Below, one piece after another: positions 8,406-17,377 of a stretch of DNA of 64,000 bases (position 1 is its first letter; each line of letters begins with the position of its first letter). The DNA lies in NCBI RefSeq assembly GCF_900184035.1, contig NZ_FXWP01000027.1:186001-250000 (forward strand), written 5' to 3'. Both the position numbers and the translations under genes were made by a program. Source of the DNA: Kosakonia pseudosacchari. GTDB taxonomy: Bacteria > Pseudomonadota > Gammaproteobacteria > Enterobacterales > Enterobacteriaceae. The notes beneath the pieces were generated by a model. The model was not told where the DNA came from. It did no database searches and saw only the letters and a list, made by a program, of their open reading frames with translations.

Positions 8406-9230
8406 ATGGCTATTGAAGCGGCTCAACAAAGTGTCATGAGAGTGGTTGCCGCTCTCATTATTTTCGGTGTCAGCATTGCAAATGCGACAGAGACTCCGAC
8501 CTCTATTAGTGGTCAATGGCGGGTTGTTTCCGGCGAGACGGACAACTACGCCACGACTTATTTCGATACCAAAATAGACGATCCCCGTTATGTTGGCCGC
8601 ATGGTTCGTTTTGATAACCACGCGGTAAGTGGCGACGCGGCGCTGAACATTGATTGCCAGCAACCCGCATACCTTCAGCAATCGCCGATGACGCTGAACG
8701 AAGCGATAGTTAAAACTTCCGGCGAACGTCGTTTCTCGCCAAAAATTCCTGTCGCAGAAGATTTCGGTTTGAACGGGCTGGGCAAGCAGAAAATTACCCC
8801 GATTGTGCTGCAATGCCAGCAAGGGCACCTGGGGCCGGATGGCGAATCCATCGGTAACTGGGTTGCTTTGTTATCTGCCGATAAGCTGCTGATGTACGGG
8901 AATGACAACAGCTATTTTGTGCTGAAACGCGTGACAACTGATGAAAAAATTACGCCCAGTTTTTCCTGTAACGCTAAGCTAAGCGCCACCGAGCAAGCGA
9001 TTTGTGGCGACAACGAACTGGCGGCCTGGGATCGCAGCGTGACCGATGCCTACACCATTCAGTTGCAGCAACAGCAAGAAATTGACCCGGCGGATAAAGC
9101 CGCGTTGGCGGGCATGAAAGCGGCGCAGCGTAACTGGCTTAAAAAACGTAACCAGTGCCAGACAGATGCGGCCTGCTTAACAAAATCGATGCAACAACGG
9201 ACCTTTGAATTGGTCAGTAAAATCCAGTAA
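8406..9230 (+). CDS. LprI-like periplasmic lysozyme inhibitor, immunity candidate 2 (paralogue)
   Basis: The protein has 274 residues and aligns along its full length with the previous protein: the SGQWRVVSGE start, DDPRYVGRMVRF, the MTLNEAIVKTSGERRF block, and the C-terminal SFSCNAKLSATEQAIC...RNWLKKRNQCQTDAACL. It is thus a tandem duplicate with the same LprI-type domain. The ATG at 8406 has GGGAG five bases upstream. An in-frame ATG at 8436 would give a tidier signal peptide (MRVVAALIIFGVSIANA), so the true start is uncertain. It is more GC-rich than its sister. It could protect against a related but different muramidase. Confidence 0.65.
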   Translation: MAIEAAQQSVMRVVAALIIFGVSIANATETPTSISGQWRVVSGETDNYATTYFDTKIDDPRYVGRMVRFDNHAVSGDAALNIDCQQPAYLQQSPMTLNEAIVKTSGERRFSPKIPVAEDFGLNGLGKQKITPIVLQCQQGHLGPDGESIGNWVALLSADKLLMYGNDNSYFVLKRVTTDEKITPSFSCNAKLSATEQAICGDNELAAWDRSVTDAYTIQLQQQQEIDPADKAALAGMKAAQRNWLKKRNQCQTDAACLTKSMQQRTFELVSKIQ

Positions 9231-9359
9231 AACAAGAGACTTATCCGGTGGCTGCGCCGGATTCGCGAACGTCGACCTTCTTTTCGCTTGTCTTCAAACG
9301 CAGCCGTTTTAGCTAAAGCGGCACCGTTTGAGTGCACATAACTCCAGCAGGAATACGCG

Positions 9360-11165
9360 ATGCGATTCACTATTATTACCAGTAAACCCGGTCATCAGCC
9401 GCCACAAAGTAGCTGCGACTTTTATCCCCCGGGCGGCACCATTGGCCGCGGCACGGACAACAATCTGGTGCTGCCGGACAATGACCGTTCCATTTCACGT
9501 TTGCAGGCGATTGTTCATATTGCCGGCAATGGCGAATGCCGCGTCACCAACCGTGGCAACGTGACCCGCGTTGTACTGAATGACATCCCCCTGGAGCGTG
9601 GTCGTCAGGTTGAGCTGCAGGATGGCGATATTCTTGGCATCGATGAATACCGTATTGAAGTCACCGATCTGATTCAGGATACCCGTCCTGTCACCCGCAT
9701 GGCGGAAGAGATGTATCCGAAGCCAGCGCAGCCGCAGGTGGCAAAACCGGCACCCGCACCGGCGCAGAAAAGCGCGCCAGAAGGCGCACCGGCGTCTGTG
9801 CCGACGGAAATCTGGGACAGCCTGATGCAGGAGTTTTCCATCTCCGACAGCATCTCCAGCAGCCGTGCGAAACCGCAGGACGCGCAAAATCTTAACCCGT
9901 TCGCCGCGCCGAAAGGGCCGGAACGTAACCCGGAAGATCCGCTGTCGCTGCTCAATAACAATGAACCGCTGGTAACGCCGAAATCGCTGGCCTCGGATCA
10001 GTTGTTTAACGACGAGCAGTTGTTTAAAAACGACAGCATTTTCAACGACTCCACACCTTCTGCGCTGGTGCCGCCGGTTGAACCGGCACAAAAATCGCAC
10101 TCGCCGGATAGCGACGAACTCGATCCGCTGGCGCTGTTTGGCGGGAGCGGTAGCACGAAGCAAACCCGCAGTGACGATCCGCTTGGTCTGCTGAGCGGCG
10201 CGGTGCCGCTGGCGCATGCCGATGAACTGGCAGCGCAGAAACCGGCTGAACCGAAACCGATCATTACCGATCTGAACACGCCGGAGCCGCAGCCAACCAC
10301 TCAGCCGATTATTACCGACCTGCGCCCGGAAGATTTAAGCTCGACGCCGCTGTTTGCCGACGACGCGCCGCTCGCCGCGCCGGAAGAGGTGCAGGAGCCG
10401 CAGGATTACGCCGGTATCACGCTGCCAACACCGCAGGCGGTACAGCGCAGCGCGGCGCAAACGCCGAAAGGGCGTCTGCGTATCGACCCGGTACAAAGTA
10501 ATGGCGCCAAAAGCGCGCCGTCTGCCAGCACCGGCGACAGCGGTGATGTACTGAAAGGCGAACTGCTCGACGCGCTGCTGGAAGGCATGGGGCTTAGCGA
10601 TATGCAGCCGGTGCCGCAGTTTGATAAAGAAAACATGCGCCAGTTCGGTCAGATGCTGAGCATGTTCTCACAGGGTACGGTCGCGCTGTTGTCGTCGCGT
10701 TCTATTCTCAAACGCGGTGTAAAAGCGGACATGACGATGGTGCTGGACGATGCGAACAACCCGTTCAAACTGTTGCCGTCCGGTAAAACCGTGCTGATGC
10801 AGATGTTCGGTACGCGTATGCCTGGTTTTATGCCGCCGAAAAAATCGGTGCGTGATGCGCTGATTGATTTGCAGGCGCACCAACTGGGGATGATCTCCGG
10901 TATCCGCGCGATTATCGCCGCCATGTTGCAGCAATTTAATCCGGAGCAACTGGAAGATGACGCCAAACGCGACGGCGCGACCGCGCGGCTTGGCGTGCTC
11001 TCTAACCGTAAAGCCGCGTTATGGGATTACTACGTACGTACCTACGCCCAGACGGCCGGTGAGATTGACGATGACTTCCACACCCTGTTTGGCGAAGCGT
11101 TCCTCCACGCTTACGACATGGAAGTCAACCAGTACAAAGACTCACAAAGCGGATCGGAAGAATGA
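9360..11165 (+). CDS. tagH: TagH, T6SS FHA-domain protein
   Basis: The protein has 601 residues. An N-terminal FHA domain spans ~1-100 with GRG..N.LVLPD..R.ISR at 29-47, the phosphothreonine-binding loop pattern. A long Pro/Ala/Asp-rich low-complexity region (~120-410) follows, then a conserved C-terminal T6SS_FHA domain (~430-595, RSILKRGVKADMTMV, NPFKLLP, FMPPKKSVRDAL). Fha proteins are the target of the PpkA kinase and switch on T6SS assembly. AGGA precedes the ATG, and the stop overlaps the pppA start. With pppA and the kinase gene it forms the threonine phosphorylation pathway. Confidence 0.92.
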   Translation: MRFTIITSKPGHQPPQSSCDFYPPGGTIGRGTDNNLVLPDNDRSISRLQAIVHIAGNGECRVTNRGNVTRVVLNDIPLERGRQVELQDGDILGIDEYRIEVTDLIQDTRPVTRMAEEMYPKPAQPQVAKPAPAPAQKSAPEGAPASVPTEIWDSLMQEFSISDSISSSRAKPQDAQNLNPFAAPKGPERNPEDPLSLLNNNEPLVTPKSLASDQLFNDEQLFKNDSIFNDSTPSALVPPVEPAQKSHSPDSDELDPLALFGGSGSTKQTRSDDPLGLLSGAVPLAHADELAAQKPAEPKPIITDLNTPEPQPTTQPIITDLRPEDLSSTPLFADDAPLAAPEEVQEPQDYAGITLPTPQAVQRSAAQTPKGRLRIDPVQSNGAKSAPSASTGDSGDVLKGELLDALLEGMGLSDMQPVPQFDKENMRQFGQMLSMFSQGTVALLSSRSILKRGVKADMTMVLDDANNPFKLLPSGKTVLMQMFGTRMPGFMPPKKSVRDALIDLQAHQLGMISGIRAIIAAMLQQFNPEQLEDDAKRDGATARLGVLSNRKAALWDYYVRTYAQTAGEIDDDFHTLFGEAFLHAYDMEVNQYKDSQSGSEE

Positions 11166-11956
11166 ATATCAGCACGGCCTCTATTTCGCGACAGGGCGAA
11201 CGTGCCAGTAATCAGGATCAGACCGGGGAAACCATCGGCGAGCGCGCCGCCTGCTTTGTGGTCTGCGACGGCATCGCCGGTTTACCCGGCGGTGACGTGG
11301 CGGCGCAACTGGCGCGAAATGCCATTATCACCCGGTTCGACGGTGATGAGCACCTCAATGCCCAGTACATTCGTCAATACGTGAACGGCGCGAACCGCGC
11401 CATCCGCGAAGAGCAAAAAGCGGTGCAGGATTATCACCGTATGGGCACCACCATGGTGAGCCTGTTTATCGATCGCGATTACCAGCTCGCCTACTGGGCG
11501 CACGCGGGTGACAGCCGGTTATATCTGTTTCGTCGCGGCTGGCTTTACCACGTCACCACCGATCACAGCCTCGTCCAGCAGATGAAAGACGCCGGGCACC
11601 AGACCGAAGGCATCAACGGTAACTTGCTCTATTTCGCGCTCGGGTTGGGCGAGGATGAGCGTGAACCGAGCTACAGTGATGTAGTGCCGATTGAAGATGG
11701 CGACGCGTTTTTGCTGTGTACGGATGGTTTCTGGCACGGCGTCACCGAGGAGCAGATGCAACAGTCGCTGCACATGGTCAATACGCCCGATGAGTGGCTG
11801 ACGTTGATGAATCAAATCCTGCTGAAAAACGGTGTCGGGGCGCAGACCCAGCAGGACAACTATAGCGCCGTAGCGGTGTGGATGGGCACGCCTCAGGAGA
11901 CGACGCTTTTGCATACGCTCTCTGAAGCCGCGCAGTTTTTCCCTCTTCGTGATTGA
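11162..11956 (+). CDS. pppA: PppA-type PP2C Ser/Thr phosphatase
   Basis: The protein has 264 residues covering a complete PP2C (PPM) domain. Metal-binding motifs are visible: NQD at 17-19, VVCDGIAG at 33-40, AHAGDSRLYLF around 114-122, LCTDGF at 185-190 (Asp188) and QQDNYS near 230-235. It should remove the phosphate that the PpkA-type kinase places on TagH, returning the T6SS to rest. Its ATG overlaps the tagH TGA (ATGA), which implies translational coupling. It is leaderless and therefore cytoplasmic. Confidence 0.92.
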   Translation: MNISTASISRQGERASNQDQTGETIGERAACFVVCDGIAGLPGGDVAAQLARNAIITRFDGDEHLNAQYIRQYVNGANRAIREEQKAVQDYHRMGTTMVSLFIDRDYQLAYWAHAGDSRLYLFRRGWLYHVTTDHSLVQQMKDAGHQTEGINGNLLYFALGLGEDEREPSYSDVVPIEDGDAFLLCTDGFWHGVTEEQMQQSLHMVNTPDEWLTLMNQILLKNGVGAQTQQDNYSAVAVWMGTPQETTLLHTLSEAAQFFPLRD

Positions 11957-11976
11957 TACAGCTTACAAGGACTTTT

Positions 11977-12966
11977 ATGAAACTTTGGCTACCGGGTTTG
12001 GCCCTGCTGGCAGTGTGTGGCAGCGTGCAGGCAGAAAACTACCGCATCGTGCAATCGCCTTCGCAAAAACTGGATGTCTGGATCGACAACATCGCCGATA
12101 ACACGCCAAAAAGCTGGTGTGCGAAGACGCTGCCGCTGCGCATTGTCGCCAGCGGCGATAAAAAACCCTCGGTACTGAATAGCTTTTTACCGCGTCTGGG
12201 CGCGCTGCTGGAAAACCAGTGCGGCACGCTGACCCAGGTGCGCTGGAAACTGACCGACCCACAAGGCACGACGCTGGCAGAAGGCACCGCCGATAAAGCC
12301 AAAGAGTGGGACCCGGTAGTCACGTCAACCGGTGCGACTAACGCGCCCGCCACTACCCAGACTTCCGGGCTGATTGCGCCAGCCGGACGCGCCGAAGATC
12401 TTTCCCCCGCCGCTAACCGCGCGCCATGGCAGGAGTTCACCCTGCAGGATGGTTGCCATTTGCGCACCTTCTGGCAGGGCGGCGCCAGTACGCCTGCGCT
12501 GTTTATCCCTGCTAAAGAAGATGGCAAGTGTGAGAAGGGCGGCTGGCTGAACGGGCGCAGCGTGGTGACGCAACTCAGCAACGGCGTGGAAAAGAAAATC
12601 ACCATGACCTTTGTGCATGGTTTCCCGGTCAGCGGTCTGAATGCCAGTGTGGATGCGGATCGCCTGTTGATCACCACCGTCAACAACGAACGTATGGTGG
12701 TCAGCGAAGGTACGCTGGCGCAGAGCTGGATGATCCTGCCGTATGTCGACAGCCTGAATGGCTGGCAGGCCAACGGCACCGTGGCGGTGGAGATCTCCCG
12801 CGATGTGGCAAATGACCAGGCGCGTTTACAGGCGCGTATTGATGAAGTGCGCAAAGCGTGGACGCCGTGGTTTGAACCGGGTACGCATCTGAACATTTTG
12901 CTGATTGACTCGCTGCACCCGCAGCTGCGCAACCCGGCGGTTGGCACCTACAAAACGGTTAATTAA
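11977..12966 (+). CDS. Secreted T6SS-associated protein of unknown function
   Basis: The protein has 329 residues with a signal peptide (MKLWLPGLALLAVCGSVQA, cleavage before ENYR). Its mature form includes CAKTLPLRIV, four to five Cys and an extended beta-rich C-terminal half (VEISRDVANDQARLQARIDEVRK). The start at 11977 has AAGGA five bases away; an in-frame ATG at 11953 overlapping pppA lacks the signal peptide at its start. Its fixed place between pppA and tagJ suggests a periplasmic accessory role in the T6SS. I do not recognise a named family; a link to TagO/VasI-type proteins was considered but not supported. Confidence 0.7.
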   Translation: MKLWLPGLALLAVCGSVQAENYRIVQSPSQKLDVWIDNIADNTPKSWCAKTLPLRIVASGDKKPSVLNSFLPRLGALLENQCGTLTQVRWKLTDPQGTTLAEGTADKAKEWDPVVTSTGATNAPATTQTSGLIAPAGRAEDLSPAANRAPWQEFTLQDGCHLRTFWQGGASTPALFIPAKEDGKCEKGGWLNGRSVVTQLSNGVEKKITMTFVHGFPVSGLNASVDADRLLITTVNNERMVVSEGTLAQSWMILPYVDSLNGWQANGTVAVEISRDVANDQARLQARIDEVRKAWTPWFEPGTHLNILLIDSLHPQLRNPAVGTYKTVN

Positions 12967-12975
12967 GGAGCGGCG

Positions 12976-13788
12976 ATGAACACGTTGTTTCAACAGCTGG
13001 CGGGCGAATCGTTGCAGGAAAGCCTGGCGCAGCTCGAAAGCCGTATCCGCACGCAGCCGGGCGACGCCGATCTGCGTGCCGCTTTTGCCCAATTGCTGTG
13101 CCTTGATGGTAACTGGTCGCGCGCGCTGGCGCAGTTAAAAAGCTGGCAGGCGTTAAAACCGCAGGCGCAGCCAACCGTTACGCTGCTGGAACAAGCCATT
13201 GAAGGCGAACGTCAGCGTGCGGAAGTGATGGCCGGGCGTGCACGTCCGGTTACGCCGGATCAACAATGGCCGTGGCTGGCGTCAATGGTCAGCGCGCTGG
13301 ATCCGGAAGCGGTGAATGCTGGCGCGGATCGTGAAACCGCCCTGGAAATGGCCGACGCCAATCCTGGCCAGTTAACGACGCAGGACGGTCAAACCCTGAG
13401 TTTTGACTGGCTGATGGATGGCGACTGCCGCTTTGGCCCGGTCTGCGAAGCTATCGTCAATGGCCGTTATTTTTGGCTGCCGTTCAGCGCCATTTCCGCG
13501 ATGCAGTTCCAGCCCCCGGCCAGCGTCACCGATTTAGTGTGGCGTCACACGCTGGTGCGCTTACAGGATGGCAGCGAACAGGTGTGCCAGATCCCGGCGC
13601 GCTACCCGCTGGATGTCAATGCCGATGACCGCTTCAAGCTGTGTCGCGTCACCGAATGGCAACAGTTGCCTGGCGATGCGCCGCACTATATCGGGCAGGG
13701 ACAAAAAGTGTGGCTTAACGACAGCGCTGAATATTCGCTGCTCGATCTGGCAACCCTCAGTTTCAACGTGGAAGCCGCAGATGAGTAA
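12976..13788 (+). CDS. tagJ: TagJ (ImpE), sheath recycling accessory
   Basis: The protein has 270 residues and is full length for ImpE/TagJ. The N-terminus (LAGESLQESLAQLESRIRTQPGDADLR..FAQLLCLDGNW) is a TPR-like helical region, followed by the family's C-terminal domain with GRYFWLPF and DLVW. TagJ binds TssB and the ClpV unfoldase and is thought to help sheath disassembly. AAGGAG precedes the ATG. Its stop lies eight bases inside the tssE reading frame, so the two are translationally coupled. Confidence 0.9.
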   Translation: MNTLFQQLAGESLQESLAQLESRIRTQPGDADLRAAFAQLLCLDGNWSRALAQLKSWQALKPQAQPTVTLLEQAIEGERQRAEVMAGRARPVTPDQQWPWLASMVSALDPEAVNAGADRETALEMADANPGQLTTQDGQTLSFDWLMDGDCRFGPVCEAIVNGRYFWLPFSAISAMQFQPPASVTDLVWRHTLVRLQDGSEQVCQIPARYPLDVNADDRFKLCRVTEWQQLPGDAPHYIGQGQKVWLNDSAEYSLLDLATLSFNVEAADE

Positions 13789-14350
13789 CTCTGCGCATGA
13801 TGAAGAGAGCGACCTGCTGCGTAGCGGCTGGCGCTCACGGCGCGGGAAAGAGACCGTTGGCGCGCGCGATAAAATGCAGCCGTCGCTGCTCGATCGCCTG
13901 ACGGATGACGCGCCGGATAAAGTGCAGGAGCCGGTGAACAGTAATCTGGTTTCGCACTCCGCGCTGCGCCGCCATGTGCTGCGCGATTTGCAGTGGCTTT
14001 TCAACACCATTAATAACGAAGCGCAGCAGGATCTCTCAGGTTTTGACCAGGTGCGACGTTCGGTGGTGAACTTTGGCGTGTCGCCGCTGGCGGGTAAGCG
14101 CATGTCGGATATCGAATGGCAGGATATCCAGCGCAAACTGACCGATGCGATTTTGCATTTTGAACCGCGCATTCTTCCGCAAGGATTGCAGGTGCGCTGC
14201 ATCTCCGATACCCAGTCGCTGGATCTGCATAACGTCCTGTCGATTGAGATCAAAGGTCGCCTGTGGTGCGTGCCTTATCCGTTGGAGTTCCTGTTTCGTA
14301 CCGATGTGGATCTGGAAAACGGCCATTTCGAGCTGAAAGACGCGGGGTAA
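13781..14350 (+). CDS. tssE: TssE, gp25-like baseplate protein
   Basis: The protein has 189 residues. The region RRHVLRDLQWLFNTINN and the C-terminal part with LSIEIKGRLWCVPYPLEFLFRTDVDLENGHFEL are characteristic of TssE, the homologue of phage T4 gp25, a baseplate wedge protein that anchors the sheath. I chose the ATG at 13781, which overlaps the tagJ stop. The open frame runs further upstream, but that part only mirrors tagJ. tssF begins two bases after its stop. Confidence 0.92.
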   Translation: MSNSAHDEESDLLRSGWRSRRGKETVGARDKMQPSLLDRLTDDAPDKVQEPVNSNLVSHSALRRHVLRDLQWLFNTINNEAQQDLSGFDQVRRSVVNFGVSPLAGKRMSDIEWQDIQRKLTDAILHFEPRILPQGLQVRCISDTQSLDLHNVLSIEIKGRLWCVPYPLEFLFRTDVDLENGHFELKDAG

Positions 14351-14352
14351 CG

Positions 14353-16224
14353 ATGGACAGCAAATTACTCGAATATTACAACCGCGAACTGGCCTGGCTG
14401 CGCGAAATGGGCCAGGAATTCGCCGGGCGCTACCCGAAAGTTGCCGGGCGTCTGGGCATGCGCGGCATGGACGTCTCCGACCCGTATGTCGAACGCCTGA
14501 TGGAAGGTTTTGCCTTTCTGACCTCGCGCGTGCAGTTAAAAATGGACGCCGAGTTCCCGCGCTTCTCCCAGCGTTTGCTGGAAATGGTCGCGCCGAATTA
14601 CCTCGCGCCCACGCCGTCCATGGCGATTGCCGAACTGCAACCGGACAGCGCGAAAGGCGATTTAAGCAACGGTTTTGTGGTGCCGCGCGGCACCATGATG
14701 GACAGCCAGGTGATGAAAAAGAACGGTGTCACATGTAGCTACACCACCGCGCATGATGTCACGCTGCTGCCGCTGAAAATCAGCCAGGTGGAGCTGGGCG
14801 GCGTACCCGCCGATCTGCCGCTGGCGCAGGTTGGTTTAAGCCAGCGCGGGGCGCAAAGCGCACTGCGCATTCGCCTGAGTTGCGACGGCCCGGTTAACCT
14901 CAGCCACCTTGATTTCGACCGTCTGGAGTTCTTTTTAAGCGGCCCGGATATGCAGGCGCTGAAACTTCTCGAACTGATCATGGGTCACCAGGTCGGGATG
15001 CTGTGTCAGGCGAACGGGCAGAAAACCCCGCCGCTGGTGCTGGCCGACGATGCGCTGCGCCAGGAAGGGTTCAGCGCAGACCAGGCGCTGCTGCCGGACG
15101 ATCTGCGCAACTTTGACGGCTACCGTCTGTTGCAGGAGTACTTTGCTTTTCCGTCGCGCTTCCTGTTTATCAGCCTGCATGGCTTGCGCACGATGCTGGC
15201 GCAAAGCGGCGAAGCGAAGTCCTTCGATATCATCATCCTGCTCGACAAAGCCGATGCGCAGCTTGAGCGGGTGGTGGATAAAAGCCACCTCGCGCTGCAC
15301 TGCACGCCGGTGATTAATCTGTTCCCGAAAGTGGCGGAACGCCAGAAGCTGAGCGACAGCCTGCATGAGTACCATCTGGTGGTCGATAATATTCGCCCGC
15401 TGGATTACGAGATTTACGCCGTGACCAAAATTCACGCCAGCATTGATGGCCAGCGTGATGAGCAAACATTTCGCCCGTTCTGGAGTAGCTGGAGCCAGGA
15501 CGAGGGCAACTACGGCGCCTACTTTTCGCTGCGCCGCGAGCAGCGCGCGTTATCAGAACATGCGCAGCGTTACGGCACGCGTACCGGCTACATCGGATCT
15601 GAAGTGTTCGCCTCGCTGGTGGATGAACAGCATGCGCCGTGGCGTGAAGAATTACGCTACATCACCGCCGAAGTGCTGTGCACCAGCCGCGATCTGCCGC
15701 TGATGTTGCAGCAGGATATCGGCCAGTTTGTGTTACCGGATTCGCTGCCGGTCAAAACCTTACAACTGCGAAAAGGCCCGACGCCGCCGCGTCCGGCGCT
15801 GGCAGAAGGGCTGAGCACCTGGCGGCTGATCAGCCAGTTGCAGATGAACTATTTAAGCCTGATGGATGGCGAAGACGGCGCGGGCGCCGCGGCGCTGCGC
15901 CAGTTGCTGGGGCTCTATACCCGGCTGGCGGAAGCGCCGGTAGCGCGTCAGATTGAAGGCGTGCGCCACTGCGTGCTCGAACCGGTACATCGTCGGGTGC
16001 CGGAACCGGGGCCGATTGTTTTCGCGCGCGGTATTGGCATCACGCTGACGGTCGATGAGCAGGCCTTCTCCGGCTTCAGCCCCTATCTGTTTGGCAGCGT
16101 ACTGGAGCGTGTTTTTGCCCGTCTGGTGGGCATGAACAGCTTTACCGAGTTCACGCTTAAGAGCCAGCAGCGCGGGGAAGTGGGTTACTGGCCGCCGCGC
16201 ATGGGCAAGAGGGCGCTGATATGA
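14353..16224 (+). CDS. tssF: TssF, baseplate wedge protein
   Basis: The protein has 623 residues starting MDSKLLEYYNRELAWLREMGQEFA, a highly conserved TssF (VasA/ImpG) N-terminus, and including DPYVERLMEGFAFL and the C-terminal LFGSVLERVFARLVGMNSFTE. With TssG, TssE and TssK it forms the T6SS baseplate wedge. The open frame extends upstream to 14263, but that extension only overlaps tssE; the ATG at 14353 directly follows the tssE stop. The stop overlaps the tssG start by ATGA. Confidence 0.96.
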   Translation: MDSKLLEYYNRELAWLREMGQEFAGRYPKVAGRLGMRGMDVSDPYVERLMEGFAFLTSRVQLKMDAEFPRFSQRLLEMVAPNYLAPTPSMAIAELQPDSAKGDLSNGFVVPRGTMMDSQVMKKNGVTCSYTTAHDVTLLPLKISQVELGGVPADLPLAQVGLSQRGAQSALRIRLSCDGPVNLSHLDFDRLEFFLSGPDMQALKLLELIMGHQVGMLCQANGQKTPPLVLADDALRQEGFSADQALLPDDLRNFDGYRLLQEYFAFPSRFLFISLHGLRTMLAQSGEAKSFDIIILLDKADAQLERVVDKSHLALHCTPVINLFPKVAERQKLSDSLHEYHLVVDNIRPLDYEIYAVTKIHASIDGQRDEQTFRPFWSSWSQDEGNYGAYFSLRREQRALSEHAQRYGTRTGYIGSEVFASLVDEQHAPWREELRYITAEVLCTSRDLPLMLQQDIGQFVLPDSLPVKTLQLRKGPTPPRPALAEGLSTWRLISQLQMNYLSLMDGEDGAGAAALRQLLGLYTRLAEAPVARQIEGVRHCVLEPVHRRVPEPGPIVFARGIGITLTVDEQAFSGFSPYLFGSVLERVFARLVGMNSFTEFTLKSQQRGEVGYWPPRMGKRALI

Positions 16225-17264
16225 CCGAAACGCTGAGCAGCGCGCCGGTCATTACGCGCGCCAGTGCGTTGCCGGAGGCGTTCTGGCAAAACGTGATGGC
16301 GACGCCGTGGCGTTACGATCTGTTTACGCTGCTGCGCCGCGTCGATGCGCGAGGCGGCGAGCGTTACCCGCTGGGGCGCGCGCCGCTACCGCGATTCGAA
16401 CCGTTGCGCATTGGTCAAACCCCCTCGCTTGGCTTTGCGCCGTCGACGTTGTCAAGCGTGCGCCAGCGCGAAAACTCGTCGCTGTATGACGTATCGATTC
16501 TGAGTTTTGGCCTGTTTGGCCCCAACGGCCCGCTGCCGGTTCACCTGACTGAATATGCCAGCGAGCGTATCGCGCACCACCAGGATGACAGCCTGAGTGC
16601 CTTCGCCGATCTCTTTCATCACCGCCTGGCGCTGCTGTTTTATCGCGCCTGGGCTGATGCGCAGCCGACCGTTTCACTGGATCGCCAGGACAATAAACGG
16701 TTTGAGCAGTACATCGCCTCGCTGATCGGCATGGGCCAGCCCGGACAACTGGAAAAAGGCAGCTTAAGCCCGCATGCGCGCTTTGCTCTGGCCGGACATC
16801 TGACCCGCAACGGACGCGACCCGGAAGGGCTGGAGAAGATCCTGCGCAGCTATTTCAACGTGCCGGTCACCATTGTCGAAAACGTGCCGCAGTGGATGCC
16901 GCTTAGCGAACGTGAACGCGCGCGCTTACAGGGCGGGCGACACGCGCCGCGCCTCGGGCAGTCGGCGTTTCTTGGCGAAGCCGTGCGCGATGTGTGCCAT
17001 AAGTTTCGCATCGAAATTGGCCCGCTTCCCGTCGATACCTACCGGCGCTTTATGCCGGGTGAAAAAGATGTTGCCGCGTTACGCGACTGGGTGCGCCAGT
17101 ATCTGGGCATTGAGTACCAGTGGGCGGTGAAAGTGATTTTGCGCAGTGAAGATGTCGCCGGTGCCACGCTTGGCGGCGTCGGGCGTCTGGGTTACAGCGC
17201 CTGGCTTGGCGCTCAGCCGACGCCACAAGCGCGAGGAGATTTGGTTTTCAGCCCGGAGGGGTAA
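16221..17264 (+). CDS. tssG: TssG, baseplate wedge protein
   Basis: The protein has 347 residues, the usual TssG (VasB/ImpH) length. Family features are WRYDLFTLLRRVDARGGERYPLG, LRIGQTPSLGFAPS, FGLFGPNGPLPVHLTEYA and the C-terminal GRLGYSAWLG. TssG joins two TssF subunits in the baseplate wedge. The start overlaps the tssF stop by four bases. A 113-base gap separates it from clpV. Confidence 0.96.
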   Translation: MTETLSSAPVITRASALPEAFWQNVMATPWRYDLFTLLRRVDARGGERYPLGRAPLPRFEPLRIGQTPSLGFAPSTLSSVRQRENSSLYDVSILSFGLFGPNGPLPVHLTEYASERIAHHQDDSLSAFADLFHHRLALLFYRAWADAQPTVSLDRQDNKRFEQYIASLIGMGQPGQLEKGSLSPHARFALAGHLTRNGRDPEGLEKILRSYFNVPVTIVENVPQWMPLSERERARLQGGRHAPRLGQSAFLGEAVRDVCHKFRIEIGPLPVDTYRRFMPGEKDVAALRDWVRQYLGIEYQWAVKVILRSEDVAGATLGGVGRLGYSAWLGAQPTPQARGDLVFSPEG

Positions 17265-17377
17265 CCTCCGTTGTTAGTTTCCTGGTCTGACGTACGCACA
17301 CATCCTGCATGTCGTATCGCGCGACGAGCTGGCTTGTCAGGATGACTGCACACTAATTATGAATAATGGATGAACTC

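Noticed and set aside
9243-9262. Hairpin ATCCGG...CCGGAT before tagH as a terminator
   Set aside because: The stem is only six pairs and lacks a T tract.
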